Shown piece after piece: positions 51,601 through 59,266 of a DNA stretch of 64,000 nucleotides (its first letter is position 1; every line of letters starts with the position of its first letter). A model generated the notes under the pieces. The model worked only from the letters and a program-made list of their open reading frames with translations. It was not told the origin of the DNA and made no database searches. This DNA is from Bugula neritina (lineage: Eukaryota > Bryozoa > Gymnolaemata > Cheilostomatida > Bugulidae), in contig OZ037768.1 in the NCBI GenBank assembly GCA_964035545.1, positions 11,116,741 to 11,180,740 on the forward strand, in the 5' to 3' direction. The position numbers were made by a program, and so were the translations under genes.

Positions 51601-53946
51601 TAACTCTATACCTAAGTAATGCAACTTTTATGCCCAGGGTTTTAATGTGTTCCAAAACGGCTGAATAAAGTCAGTTAAAAATAATGTTTGGAGTCAATTT
51701 TACAACAAAAGAACCCATCATACAAATCTGTATGTCTTCAAAGGAGGAGGAAATAAGTAGCAAGGGAACAATCTACATTTTCCGACAAATAAGAAAACCT
51801 TACACCTATGTGCATACTTCCTCTTGTGTATCATATTTTTACAATGACTTCATTGCAGTTCAGTAAGCTTTGTGCAAGTCTACTATAAAACATGACTGAT
51901 GGGACAGCTTAATCTCAGACCAATGCAATAGTTGCACAACTAGTAACAGAAATTCTACTACATCGCTATCTCTCTTAGTCAATACTCAGTTGCTCAATTG
52001 ATTATTTCATATTCTTAAAACCCAGCATAGATAAGTCTGCAGTTAAATCACCCAACTGTACTCAGTGAAGTTTGGTGCAAGTTCTTTTTAGTGAAAAACA
52101 AATCACTGCACAGTACCATCAGCTCATGGGATAAGAGACTGTTCTGAACTTAGATAACAATTCTAAAACACAATTTATGTCAAAAACACTGTTGCTACTT
52201 CTTTGACAAAATAGAGGTCACAGCGAGCAATTGTACTATAAACTAAGTGATCTGAGAGAGAGAGAGACCATTATTGTAGACTGTGCTAGGCTTAAAAAAC
52301 AGCAACGTGGCAGAATACAAACATACTACCCTTTCATGTATTTGATAATGCACTGTCACCTTTAGGCTACTGGTTTTGAGCGTCTTAGCAAGTCTGTTGA
52401 TGCAGAAACAAGCATAAAGTTGCCATTGTCTTATAAGTTATCACTCAGTGGCAATTCCCATATCAGTCAAAGGCAGATTTTGATGAAGACTAATCAGAAG
52501 AGTCATTCAACTGTTGGTATTTATTAGCAGGTCAGCCGAGGTTGAAAATCATCTTACATAAAATTATGTAAGATGATTTTCATGCTTAAACTGACTTGAA
52601 AGAGTGAAATATTGAAATTTAAATTTAAAGAGAACTGGGATAACTTGCATACTCAAAATTATAGCCCAAACAGATGACCTTGATGGATATTTCAGCATCG
52701 AGTTGAAAAATTATATGTGCCCTATGGTTGACTACAACTATTGCATGTGCAGTAAAAATTTCATTAATACTGTTGACAAATTTGACTAAACAATAGTAGA
52801 CTAGTATTTCTTGCCAGTACAGTTATAATTTATCATCATATCCAATACAAATGTTGACAGGTTGAAATACTGTTATTAAAATTCTCATCATACTTGCAAA
52901 CTAACCTAGCAAGTCTTTTTAGAATACCATGAACAGTTGTCATAGCTCTTCTAGATAAAAAATAAACCACAGTAACCAGTGCGAAATATAGTACTAACTT
53001 ATGGAACCTAGCGATGGAGAAAAATCAAACCTTACTAATAGTCTGAGTGTAGGAAATGAGGCTACCTTTTAGTGAATAATACTTGGAATAAAACCATAAT
53101 AAACTAGTTATTTGTTGTATATTTTATAAATTACATTATGTTTACCTGCCCAACACCTTGGAGTTATATGACCTTACTTCTATCAACACTAACCTCAGCA
53201 ACAGCCCTCGGCACGTAATCTCCAAACACTTCCTTAGCAAACACGTCCACGCTAATACAATTTCCAAGAGATACTTTTCTAAAAGCTTCTCTTAGACGAT
53301 TAAGTTCCACAACTGAAACTGTTAACAACAAAAGTCATATCATGACATCACAGTATGATGGTATATAAACCAGGTGAGGTTAAACTGTTCAAAGTTAACA
53401 TTGACAGCTTGAAATTTATAGAGATAGAAATAATTTTAATTAACATAAACCCTATGAAATATATAGATCAATTTGTGAGTAGCAGTTACTAGCTACCAAA
53501 GGTAATCTACATAACATAAATTTCAAAGTGTCTAAAACACCCAAACCTACAGCTAACACATTTAAAAACTAATGCTGTTTATTAACAATAAACCTCTATC
53601 ATTATGATAAAAAATAATTTCTTATTTTCTTATTATATTAGACTACACAGTAGCTGACTACAAAAAGAATAAAAACTAGGCAAGTTTAGCCAGTCTAAAA
53701 TATAATACTGCACTGATCATTGATGTTGTTTGTTAAAAGCAGTAGATGTTGACGAACCTTTTCAAAGCTGATAGATATTTTGTTAATTTAAAATATAAAG
53801 AAGATATTTTGTAAAAACACACCAATTAGGCTTACAAAAAATAGAAAAAAGACATGAGCAAAATAACACTAATAACATTGTTACATACCTCTTTTAATAG
53901 CTTCCTCATATGTGACGCTAACTGGTTTCACTTCTTTATTTCCCAT
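27150..53946 (-). CDS. USP32: Ubiquitin carboxyl-terminal hydrolase 32 (USP32) orthologue, complete, 32 coding exons
   Basis: Exons from 5' to 3' on the minus strand: 53889-53946, 53194-53312, 50448-50559, 48255-48370, 47544-47703, 46109-46240, 45649-45756, 45146-45255, 44776-44802, 43207-43281, 42687-42770, 42327-42494, 41923-42084, 41422-41556, 40892-41042, 40372-40526, 40186-40267, 39034-39256, 38136-38345, 37875-37944, 37553-37727, 37082-37233, 36242-36332, 35696-36090, 34600-34784, 34197-34283, 33701-33821, 32378-32557, 31646-31828, 31325-31444, 29350-29442, 27150-27335. Phases agree at every junction and give about 1474 residues (human about 1600). Order: MGNKE start, EF-hands (239-250, 275-286), DUSP (about 360-575), Ubl-like segment, USP domain with Cys about 696 and His about 1392, C-terminal CVIQ. 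USP32 is a prenylated Golgi/endosomal deubiquitinase in vertebrates. The EF-hand, DUSP, USP and CAAX combination identifies it. Confidence 0.95.
27548..27559. repeat. G12 run within a GA-rich tract
   Basis: Twelve consecutive G bases between GAGAGA and GAGAGG in the last USP32 intron. Long G runs can form quadruplexes, but nothing here shows a function. Confidence 0.8.
27690..27860. repeat. 19-bp minisatellite, about eight units, in the last USP32 intron
   Basis: The unit is approximately CAGTTGTGAATACAGTGCA, with G/T and G/A variants and one shortened unit. Open frames on the minus strand (Thr-Val-His-Cys-Ile-His-Asn repeats) are artefacts. No splice role is apparent. Confidence 0.9.
27861..29349 (-). 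other. Rest of the last USP32 intron
   Basis: AT-rich intron without a recognised gene. An open frame on the minus strand at 28316-28555 has no recognisable domain. Confidence 0.55.
29350..29442 (-). CDS. USP32: USP32 exon 31: catalytic histidine box
   Basis: A 31-codon exon encoding [12 protein letters not shown] and [10 protein letters not shown]. The His of GGGHY (about residue 1392) and the Asp of YNDS (about 1409) complete the Cys-His-Asp site. Acceptor TTTGCAG and donor GTATGT are both good. Confidence 0.95.
29540..29620. repeat. (TG)n microsatellite with interruptions
   Basis: TG repeats interrupted by CGCGCGCG, TTTTG and CTTTTG in the USP32 intron between exons 31325-31444 and 29350-29442. 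Confidence 0.9.
30590..30865. repeat. 45-bp minisatellite, about six units, in a USP32 intron
   Basis: Each unit contains GTCAAGTGACAGTTGGAACA and GGTACTTGTGTCCT followed by ATACCATGTA or a close variant. The length is a multiple of three and stop codons are absent in one frame on each strand, so long repetitive open frames appear on both strands. No splice sites place it in USP32 coding sequence, and the human protein has no counterpart. Confidence 0.93.
31325..34784 (-). CDS. USP32: USP32 exons 25-30: zinc-ribbon and finger region of the USP domain
   Basis: Exons 34600-34784, 34197-34283, 33701-33821, 32378-32557, 31646-31828 and 31325-31444. They encode [55 protein letters not shown] and YDLCALS. 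The paired CxxC motifs (with CKTC in exon 37553-37727) are the expected zinc ligands. The disordered insertion between the LVPR and YDLCALS blocks is about 60 residues; in human USP32 it is well over 100, and this accounts for most of the length difference. Confidence 0.92.
34820..35480. repeat. 20-bp minisatellite with higher-order structure, about 32 units, in a USP32 intron
   Basis: The unit is GTATATATACTGATACTGTA. It contains the 12-bp palindrome AGTATATATACT across unit borders. Variants at the GTAGT/GTAGC/ATAGC position are ordered. Units at 35101-35180 alternate GTAGC/GTAGT. From 35221 an 80-bp block (GTAGC, ATAGC, ATAGC, GTAGT) repeats at 35221-35300 and 35301-35380, and in part from 35401. 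It lies between coding exons 35696-36090 and 34600-34784. Confidence 0.97.
35696..36090 (-). CDS. USP32: USP32 exon 24: Ser/Lys-rich insertion in the catalytic domain
   Basis: The longest coding exon (395 bp). It encodes a low-complexity segment ([33 protein letters not shown]) that ends in VVAMHRKM, matching human IIAVHRKM. It is the divergent linker within the split USP domain, probably disordered. The donor is GTGCGT. Confidence 0.88.
38136..39256 (-). CDS. USP32: USP32 exons 18-19: catalytic cysteine box
   Basis: Exon 39034-39256 carries [20 protein letters not shown]; the nucleophile is the Cys of NTCFMN, about residue 696 in the assembled protein. Exon 38136-38345 carries the second USP signature, [20 protein letters not shown]. 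Both are unaltered, so the enzyme should be active. Confidence 0.95.
39830..40110. repeat. Degenerate GTGGTATAGA/GTGGTACAGT repeats
   Basis: Irregular short repeats built on AGTGGTA(T/C)A(G/A)AG in the USP32 intron between exons 40186-40267 and 39034-39256. The period is variable (about 10-20 bp), which suggests an old decayed array. Confidence 0.8.
40186..40526 (-). CDS. USP32: USP32 exons 16-17: Ubl-like segment
   Basis: Exons 40372-40526 and 40186-40267 encode [28 protein letters not shown] and [22 protein letters not shown] (given in pieces: [36 protein letters not shown]). This corresponds to the ubiquitin-like segment that precedes the catalytic domain in human USP32. The downstream exon continues [12 protein letters not shown]. 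Confidence 0.88.
40796..40880. repeat. (CA)n microsatellite with CACGCACA interruptions
   Basis: CA-rich array just downstream (in gene direction) of the USP32 donor at 40891-40886. The frame across it (Val-Cys-Val-Cys) is not coding. Confidence 0.93.
40892..42770 (-). CDS. USP32: USP32 exons 11-15: DUSP domain
   Basis: Exons 42687-42770, 42327-42494, 41923-42084, 41422-41556 and 40892-41042. Landmarks are [54 protein letters not shown] and [13 protein letters not shown], all DUSP signatures. The variable loop (exon 41923-42084) is Ser/Thr-rich and ends at a GTGCGT donor. DUSP folds mediate protein contacts in several USPs. Confidence 0.9.
43041..43160. repeat. (TA)n microsatellite
   Basis: About 120 bases of mostly perfect TA dinucleotides flanked by TATATACATA. 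It lies close to the 3' side of USP32 exon 43207-43281. Confidence 0.97.
44776..44802 (-). CDS. USP32: USP32 27-bp micro-exon
   Basis: A nine-codon exon (TGSLSSDLS) bounded by TTGCAG and GTAAGT, in phase 0 on both sides. It falls where human USP32 has the short stretch around DLSDIV between the second EF-hand and the next conserved block. Skipping it would keep the frame. Confidence 0.65.
45146..45756 (-). CDS. USP32: USP32 exons 7-8: paired canonical EF-hands
   Basis: Exon 45649-45756 encodes the loop [12 protein letters not shown] and exon 45146-45255 encodes [12 protein letters not shown]. Both keep acidic or amide ligands at positions 1, 3, 5 and 9, glycine at 6 and glutamate at 12. Both should therefore bind calcium, as predicted for vertebrate USP32. 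The conserved [23 protein letters not shown] linker joins them across the intron. Confidence 0.93.
46109..53312 (-). CDS. USP32: USP32 N-terminal exons 2-6
   Basis: Exons 53194-53312, 50448-50559, 48255-48370, 47544-47703 and 46109-46240 encode the conserved N-terminal region preceding the calcium-binding loops ([52 protein letters not shown]). Human USP32 has the same blocks in the same order. Introns here hold a SINE (47238-47440), a SINE/MITE composite (49381-49847), a tetranucleotide array (48513-48660), a TIR element (51299-51588) and a palindrome (52543-52582). Confidence 0.9.
47238..47440 (+). mobile_element. tRNA-derived SINE, copy 2
   Basis: Starts with the tRNA-like head GTAGTCTAAAGGTTAGAGC, and GGGTTCGAACCCC serves as the B box. 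It continues with the family body (AAAGGCCATTGGTGATGTTA, CCAGTCATAATTGCTCCTG, AATAAGTCCTTAGCCC, ATTCTCACAGGGATAGTGAC, AACTTGTGTG). It is inserted antisense to USP32 in an intron. No clear target duplication was found. Confidence 0.85.
48513..48660. repeat. (CCAG)20 core flanked by two identical TCAG/CCAG interspersion blocks
   Basis: Tetranucleotide array in a USP32 intron. A pure (CCAG)20 core (48553-48632) is flanked on the left by the unit order T T C T C T T T T T and on the right by T T C T C T T, where T is TCAG and C is CCAG. Confidence 0.95.
49381..49466. repeat. Left copy of an 86-bp direct repeat flanking SINE copy 3
   Basis: Shares CCATTTT, CCTGGGCTATCTAGA and GGCCATAAA blocks with 49762-49847 in the same order, at roughly 80% identity by eye. 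The SINE/MITE composite lies exactly between the two copies. Confidence 0.7.
49469..49760 (+). mobile_element. tRNA-derived SINE, copy 3, interrupted
   Basis: The head is shortened (AGTAGTCTAGGGGTT, then GTCATGGGTTCAATTCCCAG). The family body follows (AAAGGCCATTGGTGATG, CCAGTCATGATTTCTCCTG, AATAAGTCCTTAG). The body breaks inside TTTCTCACAG at 49613, where a 111-bp foldback element is inserted, and resumes at AGATAGTGACTGTAAACTTG to about 49760. It lies in a USP32 intron, antisense to the gene. Confidence 0.85.
49614..49724. mobile_element. 111-bp foldback MITE nested in SINE copy 3
   Basis: The left end GAATGGTTCTAGAAGCAGCT and the reverse complement of the right end, GAATGGCTTTATAAGCAGCT, match at 17 of 20 positions; similarity continues about five bases further. 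A perfect 9-bp duplication TTCTCACAG flanks it (49605-49613 and 49725-49733). SINE copies 1 and 2 carry the uninterrupted sequence, which proves the insertion. A nine-base duplication is seen in Mutator-like elements, but the family is not otherwise identified. There is no coding capacity. Confidence 0.85.
49762..49847. repeat. Right copy of the 86-bp direct repeat flanking SINE copy 3
   Basis: See the left copy at 49381-49466. Too long for a target-site duplication, so it is an older tandem duplication or two copies of another dispersed repeat. Confidence 0.7.
51299..51588. mobile_element. Candidate CpG-bearing TIR element (290 bp) in USP32 intron 2
   Basis: AGCGTAGGGCCACAC at 51299-51313 is perfectly inverted at 51574-51588. 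The right part is unusually rich in CpG (CGCACGTCACGAACGTG, AACGCGTCGTG) for this AT-rich region. A direct AACTCTAT occurs at 51282-51289 and 51602-51609, near but not abutting the repeats, so the exact ends and target duplication are unsettled. The terminal TAGGG resembles hAT-type ends, which is weak evidence. Confidence 0.6.
52543..52582. repeat. 40-bp near-perfect palindrome
   Basis: The arm TGAAAATCATCTTACATAA (52543-52561) is exactly inverted at 52564-52582, with only AA between. It lies in USP32 intron 2 with no neighbouring gene signal. It could be a MITE remnant or a cruciform-forming site. Confidence 0.92.
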
Positions 53947-53963
53947 AATCCTGTGACTAGATA
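53889..53963 (-). CDS. USP32: USP32 first coding exon with start codon
   Basis: ATG at 53946-53944 begins [19 protein letters not shown], which aligns with the human start MGAKES...YEEALRR. A 3' splice site (TTTTCTGTAG) ends 17 bases upstream of the ATG, so this is not the first transcribed exon; a noncoding exon is expected further right. The MG start makes N-myristoylation conceivable, as the glycine is conserved, but this is not shown. Confidence 0.85.
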
Positions 53964-56900
53964 CTACAGAAAATACTGCAACTAAGTCACACCAACATAA
54001 TAGTATGTTCACAAAAATAATGCCTAGTTTTAGTTATCTACACTAAAAGACAGAGTTAGTCGATGTAGGACGTTAATCATATACAAACCTATGAAAATCT
54101 ACTCATTAACTATTTAAGTTAGCTATACAATTAACTTAAAGTAAATTGTGAAAAACTTTTGTCTTCATAGTTTTGTTTACAAATTAATTCAGTGATTAAT
54201 TATATATAAAATAAAAGCAAATCTGAATTATGTACATGTATATACATATAGCTCTTACCATTTAACACACAATGTATCCAAGATTAAGATAGGCATCAGA
54301 GATGAAGATTATATTTAATTGGAATTCATTAAAATATGATTTCATTATTAAACAGGTTGATGATGAGTGGTAGCAGTGAATATTCAAAACATCATAAAAC
54401 AATATTAGCTTTATATTTCAAACTTCAAAAGTCAAAAGTTTTTGAAAAAAAAGTAAAGTGTTCTGTGACTTGGGACTTTATATCAGAAGTTTAGCTTGCA
54501 TAGTAGTTTCAATTGGCAAGTATGATCTGCACTACACACTATAAATATATTTAATATAAGGAGTCAAATTCACTATCAGTCCTCTTAATCATAATACTGG
54601 ATGTAGTAGAGTGAACTAGTAGATAATCAGTGAGTCGCATAAATAGCTGGTAACAGCAAGCTAATTAATAAATATGAATGTCACAGGCACAATGACTAAT
54701 AAATGATTGATCAATGATATTATCAATGAATGTGTAAAAAGTGTTTAGCATGACACATATTTGCAGTCATTGGAACTTGTATATCCTGAATTTGTTACCG
54801 TGGCTGGTGTCACAAACATACTAGAAAAAATGCCTGTTGTGAAAGTGAGAGTTGTGCAAGAAGCTAATTGTGTAAATAGCCCTCAGTGAGTGACTTGTGT
54901 TTGTACTCAACTCACTGATCATTGAGAGTGACTCTCTAAATGTCACTATGATCATCAGCCAAAAACAATGGGAATTATTTTCCAGCAAACTTCTTTTTGC
55001 TAACTTTAGTTAGTTATAATAATGAAAAGCTACTGTGAAGGTTTGTGTTGCTACTACTGGCACATATTTTACATCAAAATTTCCTTATTCATGAGCAACT
55101 AAGCTTAGTGAGTAAAAGACTTAATGTCCAAAACCAAGTCATGCTCAGTCATGTTAATGCAAGACTGCAACACCCAATTAGCTGTAGTTATCTAATGCCA
55201 TTTAACTGTCTACATTTATGTCTCATACGCTATTAGGAATGAGTTAAATGATTTTAATTACACACTAGATCTAGTATTAATTCAAAGTACTACGGTACAA
55301 CTAAGGGGAATATTAATATATTAGTAGCACTAAAAGCAAATACACTTGTATTCTAAGGAACTGCTATTGGTATAAATATGGAGTAAGAGTGATGCACATC
55401 TTTATCTTAAGATTATTTAAATAGGATATAGTCATCAATGCAGCTATATCAACTTGCAGCTATTGCAATGGTGAGCTTAATTTTGTTTATATTTAAATGC
55501 ATGCTACATACTGGTGGTGTTTGTCACACTCATAGTGATGAGCATGATTATATGATTAATACTTACATGGTCTGAATTTCTGCTTGTGTTAAAATTTCAG
55601 CTTTATCTTCAAATTGAAGATTTCATACTTGTTCCATTTTGTGGCGACGTATCTTTTTATGCCTGGTGATATAAATACAACCACAGTAATAATCAACAAG
55701 AAAATATCTTAGTCATACACTTAATATGCGTACATTTAGCTACTGACTTAAGTTCTGATCACCACACAGACACACTGACTTAACCGTTCAAGTTTATTGA
55801 CTATCAGACTGAGTTCAAGTTAAATTTTACAGTCAGTTAATGTTATTGTGGTACTTGTTCAGTTAGTATCACTAGCCCTCCAAGCTTTTTTTGCTTTGGT
55901 TACTTTATTTGCAGTTAATGTTGTATTAACCAATTGTTGAGCCTTAGCCTTGGGCTAATACTAATACAGTTATACAGTAATACTAATACTAAAAGTGATT
56001 AGACACCCAACTGAGTCTAACTAATTAACTAAAAGTAAATGCTACTAGAGTTTATGCAGTAAATGGAAATGGCTTAGGCAAGAGCAACAGCAAAGGCAAC
56101 TGCAATGCATAAGTGATCTTATTAGTAAAAGTATCAGTATTTCTATCACTAGGACTATCACTTATATTTATTAATTACTAATAACTGTCTAAGAAGTAAT
56201 AGTTATAACTAATATAGGTCATGAAAAATGTTTAAATTAACTATTCAATTATACAATAGTCATAGAATTATGAAAATTATGACTATTGTATTAGATTTAG
56301 TGCATTAGTATTACTAACTATAACTATAAGTATAAGTATAAGCATAACTATAAGTTAAAGTATTATTATTAGTATTATTATCAGACTAATTAGTTATTAC
56401 TATTAGTATCACCACAAATAGTGAAATACTACAAGTATAAATCTACGAATAATAAACTTAAAGTATTGCCTATTGGCATAAAATTCAATTTCAATAAATA
56501 TAACACAATGACTCAATGAGTGAATGACAATAATAATAATATCAATATTAATATTATTACAATTATATACCAGTTATCCATTGGCATTACTGATAGTGAT
56601 TACACATTATTGACATTAGACTCACTCTTACTCTTAGTATTCAATATCGGTATCACTAGTGAGTAGTGACTATGACTATGAGTATGAGTGTGATTATCGT
56701 TATCATAACAATTATTATTATAAATATATCGATTTGAATTTGAAAAGAAAATTGCGTATCAATATAAATTTAATGAAAATCGCTCAATATCAATATGAAT
56801 ATGGCATTTTAATTTAGTTATCAACATGATTTTAATATATGTTATTAAATTAAATATTTCATTATTTGCATTATTATAACTATAAGTGACAGGCGCACAT

Positions 56901-59266
56901 GACAATTGACATTGACAATGATTGACAAAGTGATAGTCATACACTTACACTTACAGTTACAGAGCTATGAAATTAGCTAATATAAATAATAATACCACAG
57001 CGGTGAATGGTGACACTGACCAATAGTATTCTTAAAATAATTATAATTATTCCAGCTGTGGCGACGAATCCAACTTATAGTTATACTAATATGAATACAT
57101 AATGTATTTAATATGTAATTAATATGTACTTGTAATCGGTAATGCAAGTTCAAGTTGAAGTTGTAATAGTCATAGGTCAAAGCTTAGCTAGTTGCGTAAA
57201 AGTCACATTCGTGCTTTTAATGATTTTTAATACCAAGAGCACGCAGAAAACTAGGAAGATGTTAAGCCAATCCCAATACTATATGCAGCTTTTTGACTAA
57301 TCAAAATGAGTTCCTGTGGTCTTGCTCGCCGGATGTGAATATCACCCAGTTAACAACACAAGCGAAGCGGATGTTTTGAATTCAGAAATCACTGAAAGTA
57401 AATTAGTTCACACAAGTTTTTAAAAGTCAAAATTAAAGAGACAATTTAAATTACGTTTGCAGCGTGATAGTCATGGTATTATTGGCAAATATAATATATA
57501 AAACTAACTATAGCTGCATAACAGCATAAGTATAATTAAAACTAATGATATTGATATTATAAATTTTTATTTTAATTGATAATTCGGTTATTCCCTGACC
57601 ACTATGACTATGTCATTGTGAATGTCTATAGCAATGCTATTATCTATATTATTTCATGTATTTATAATAGTAATACTAATAGTAATGTAATAGTAATAGT
57701 TATACTTATTTACTATCTTAGCATTTATTAAATTTATGATTTATCATTTTAATTTATGGTGTAATCCTTTTAGTTTTATTTACCATTTGGCTTACAGTAT
57801 CAATACTCAATAGGAATAGTAAGGCTGAATCAGTAAATGTGATAATAAGTATAAATGATTGACTCGGAACAAATATATTGAAATTAAAATGTAGAAATAT
57901 TAATATTATTATTGATATTTTTAATTTTAGTTATGCTTATGCAGTTAATGTTATCAGTTATGAGTTACAACTTATAAGTATTTTCATTTTGATATATCAA
58001 AAATAACTTTGAAATGTAAGAGTTTAGTATATCATAATCTTGATGCTTAAGATTAACTGTTAATGAATTTAAACTTAAAGCTAATAGCATAGTGATAGAG
58101 TAAAATGATAACGAATAATGATTTATTCAATTTGAATTACAATATCAATATGAATATGATACTGAAAATCACTATTAGTATTACTATTGGATATTATATT
58201 GTTGTTTACCGCTTAGTAATAGTCGTAAAAGTTGCTATATTTTTAGAGTGATTTTTCATAGCAGTATTTATTCAATAAGTGTAACCAATTCAGTAATTGT
58301 AGTTCTTCGCTAACTTGCTAATGCTATAGTTATAGTTAATTTTACATTAAGATACGTTAATTTTGATCATGGTATAATTGCACAGCCTGCACTTATTATA
58401 TTTAAAAGTCATAGTGACACTCACCACAGTATTATAGTGTAAGGCTGAAAGTAAAAAAATAACATTAATAGTAATGTTGATAGTAATAGGCTACCACTGC
58501 TACTACCACTGCACTATAGATGGCTATTGCCATGCGAATATTTACTGCTAGATTAAAATAGGTGATCCCCTTAGCTTAGTTGAAGACACAGTGGCTGTAA
58601 GTCAAATGAATGACTCATTAAGTTGATTAAACTAAGTTGATTCAGTCAAAAAGAACTATACAAGCTCTGCAAGTATTTGGTTAATACAATATATAGAATT
58701 AGATTATACATAATTATGCCTATCTGAAGGATTCAATTTATATTTATTTAGAAAATTTTGGTAGATAGTTACAAGCATTTAGCAGCCTAAACAAAACAGT
58801 AGGATTTTCGAATTTCAATAGTTCGTTTTAAAAAAACCAATACTTTTTACTATTATCAACCATTTAAAATTAAATTGGCTTTCTATTTCAATAAATGCAT
58901 ATTGTTGATGCAAAGCCTGTTGTTATAAAGCATACTTGGTGATAATTTTGTTGCCACTAAAAAATTGAAAAAAAGTATCTGATTAGCTCAACAACATATT
59001 TTAATTTTGATACAGCTATCCACCCATTATTTTTTATCAAACCTACTTTCACAACACAAAATCTTTTCCTTGTTATTTCTACTATTTTGGAGACTGTATT
59101 CTTGTAATTCCACTTGAATAATTGTAAATTTCTGTTTCCAAATGGAAAAGCAATGCCTCATAAACACTAGAAAGAAGTAGGCCTATTATTTTTTAGAATT
59201 GGCATAATAATATGTAGTTTATTGCATTTATAGAGAGCGATTGTAGTAAAGCTGCTGTGATTTTCG
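53964..59266. other. Intergenic region between divergent USP32 and Moonraker-like genes
   Basis: Both promoters and the expected noncoding first exon of USP32 must lie here, but none can be placed with confidence. 55960-58600 is cryptically simple, with intermingled ACT/AGT/ATT/TAA triplet-like runs (for example AACTATAAGTATAAGTATAA near 56318). A less AT-rich patch at about 57190-57410 with a CCAAT (57267-57271) is the best guess for a promoter. Short open frames show no protein character. Confidence 0.55.

Noticed and set aside
51282-51609. AACTCTAT pair as the definite target-site duplication of the TIR element
   Set aside because: The copies lie 9-17 bases outside the inverted ends and at unequal distances, so they may be coincidental.
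27150-53946. Identity as USP4, USP11, USP15 or the primate USP6
   Set aside because: The combination of paired EF-hands, DUSP, split USP domain and CAAX box is specific to USP32; USP6 is a recent primate fusion.
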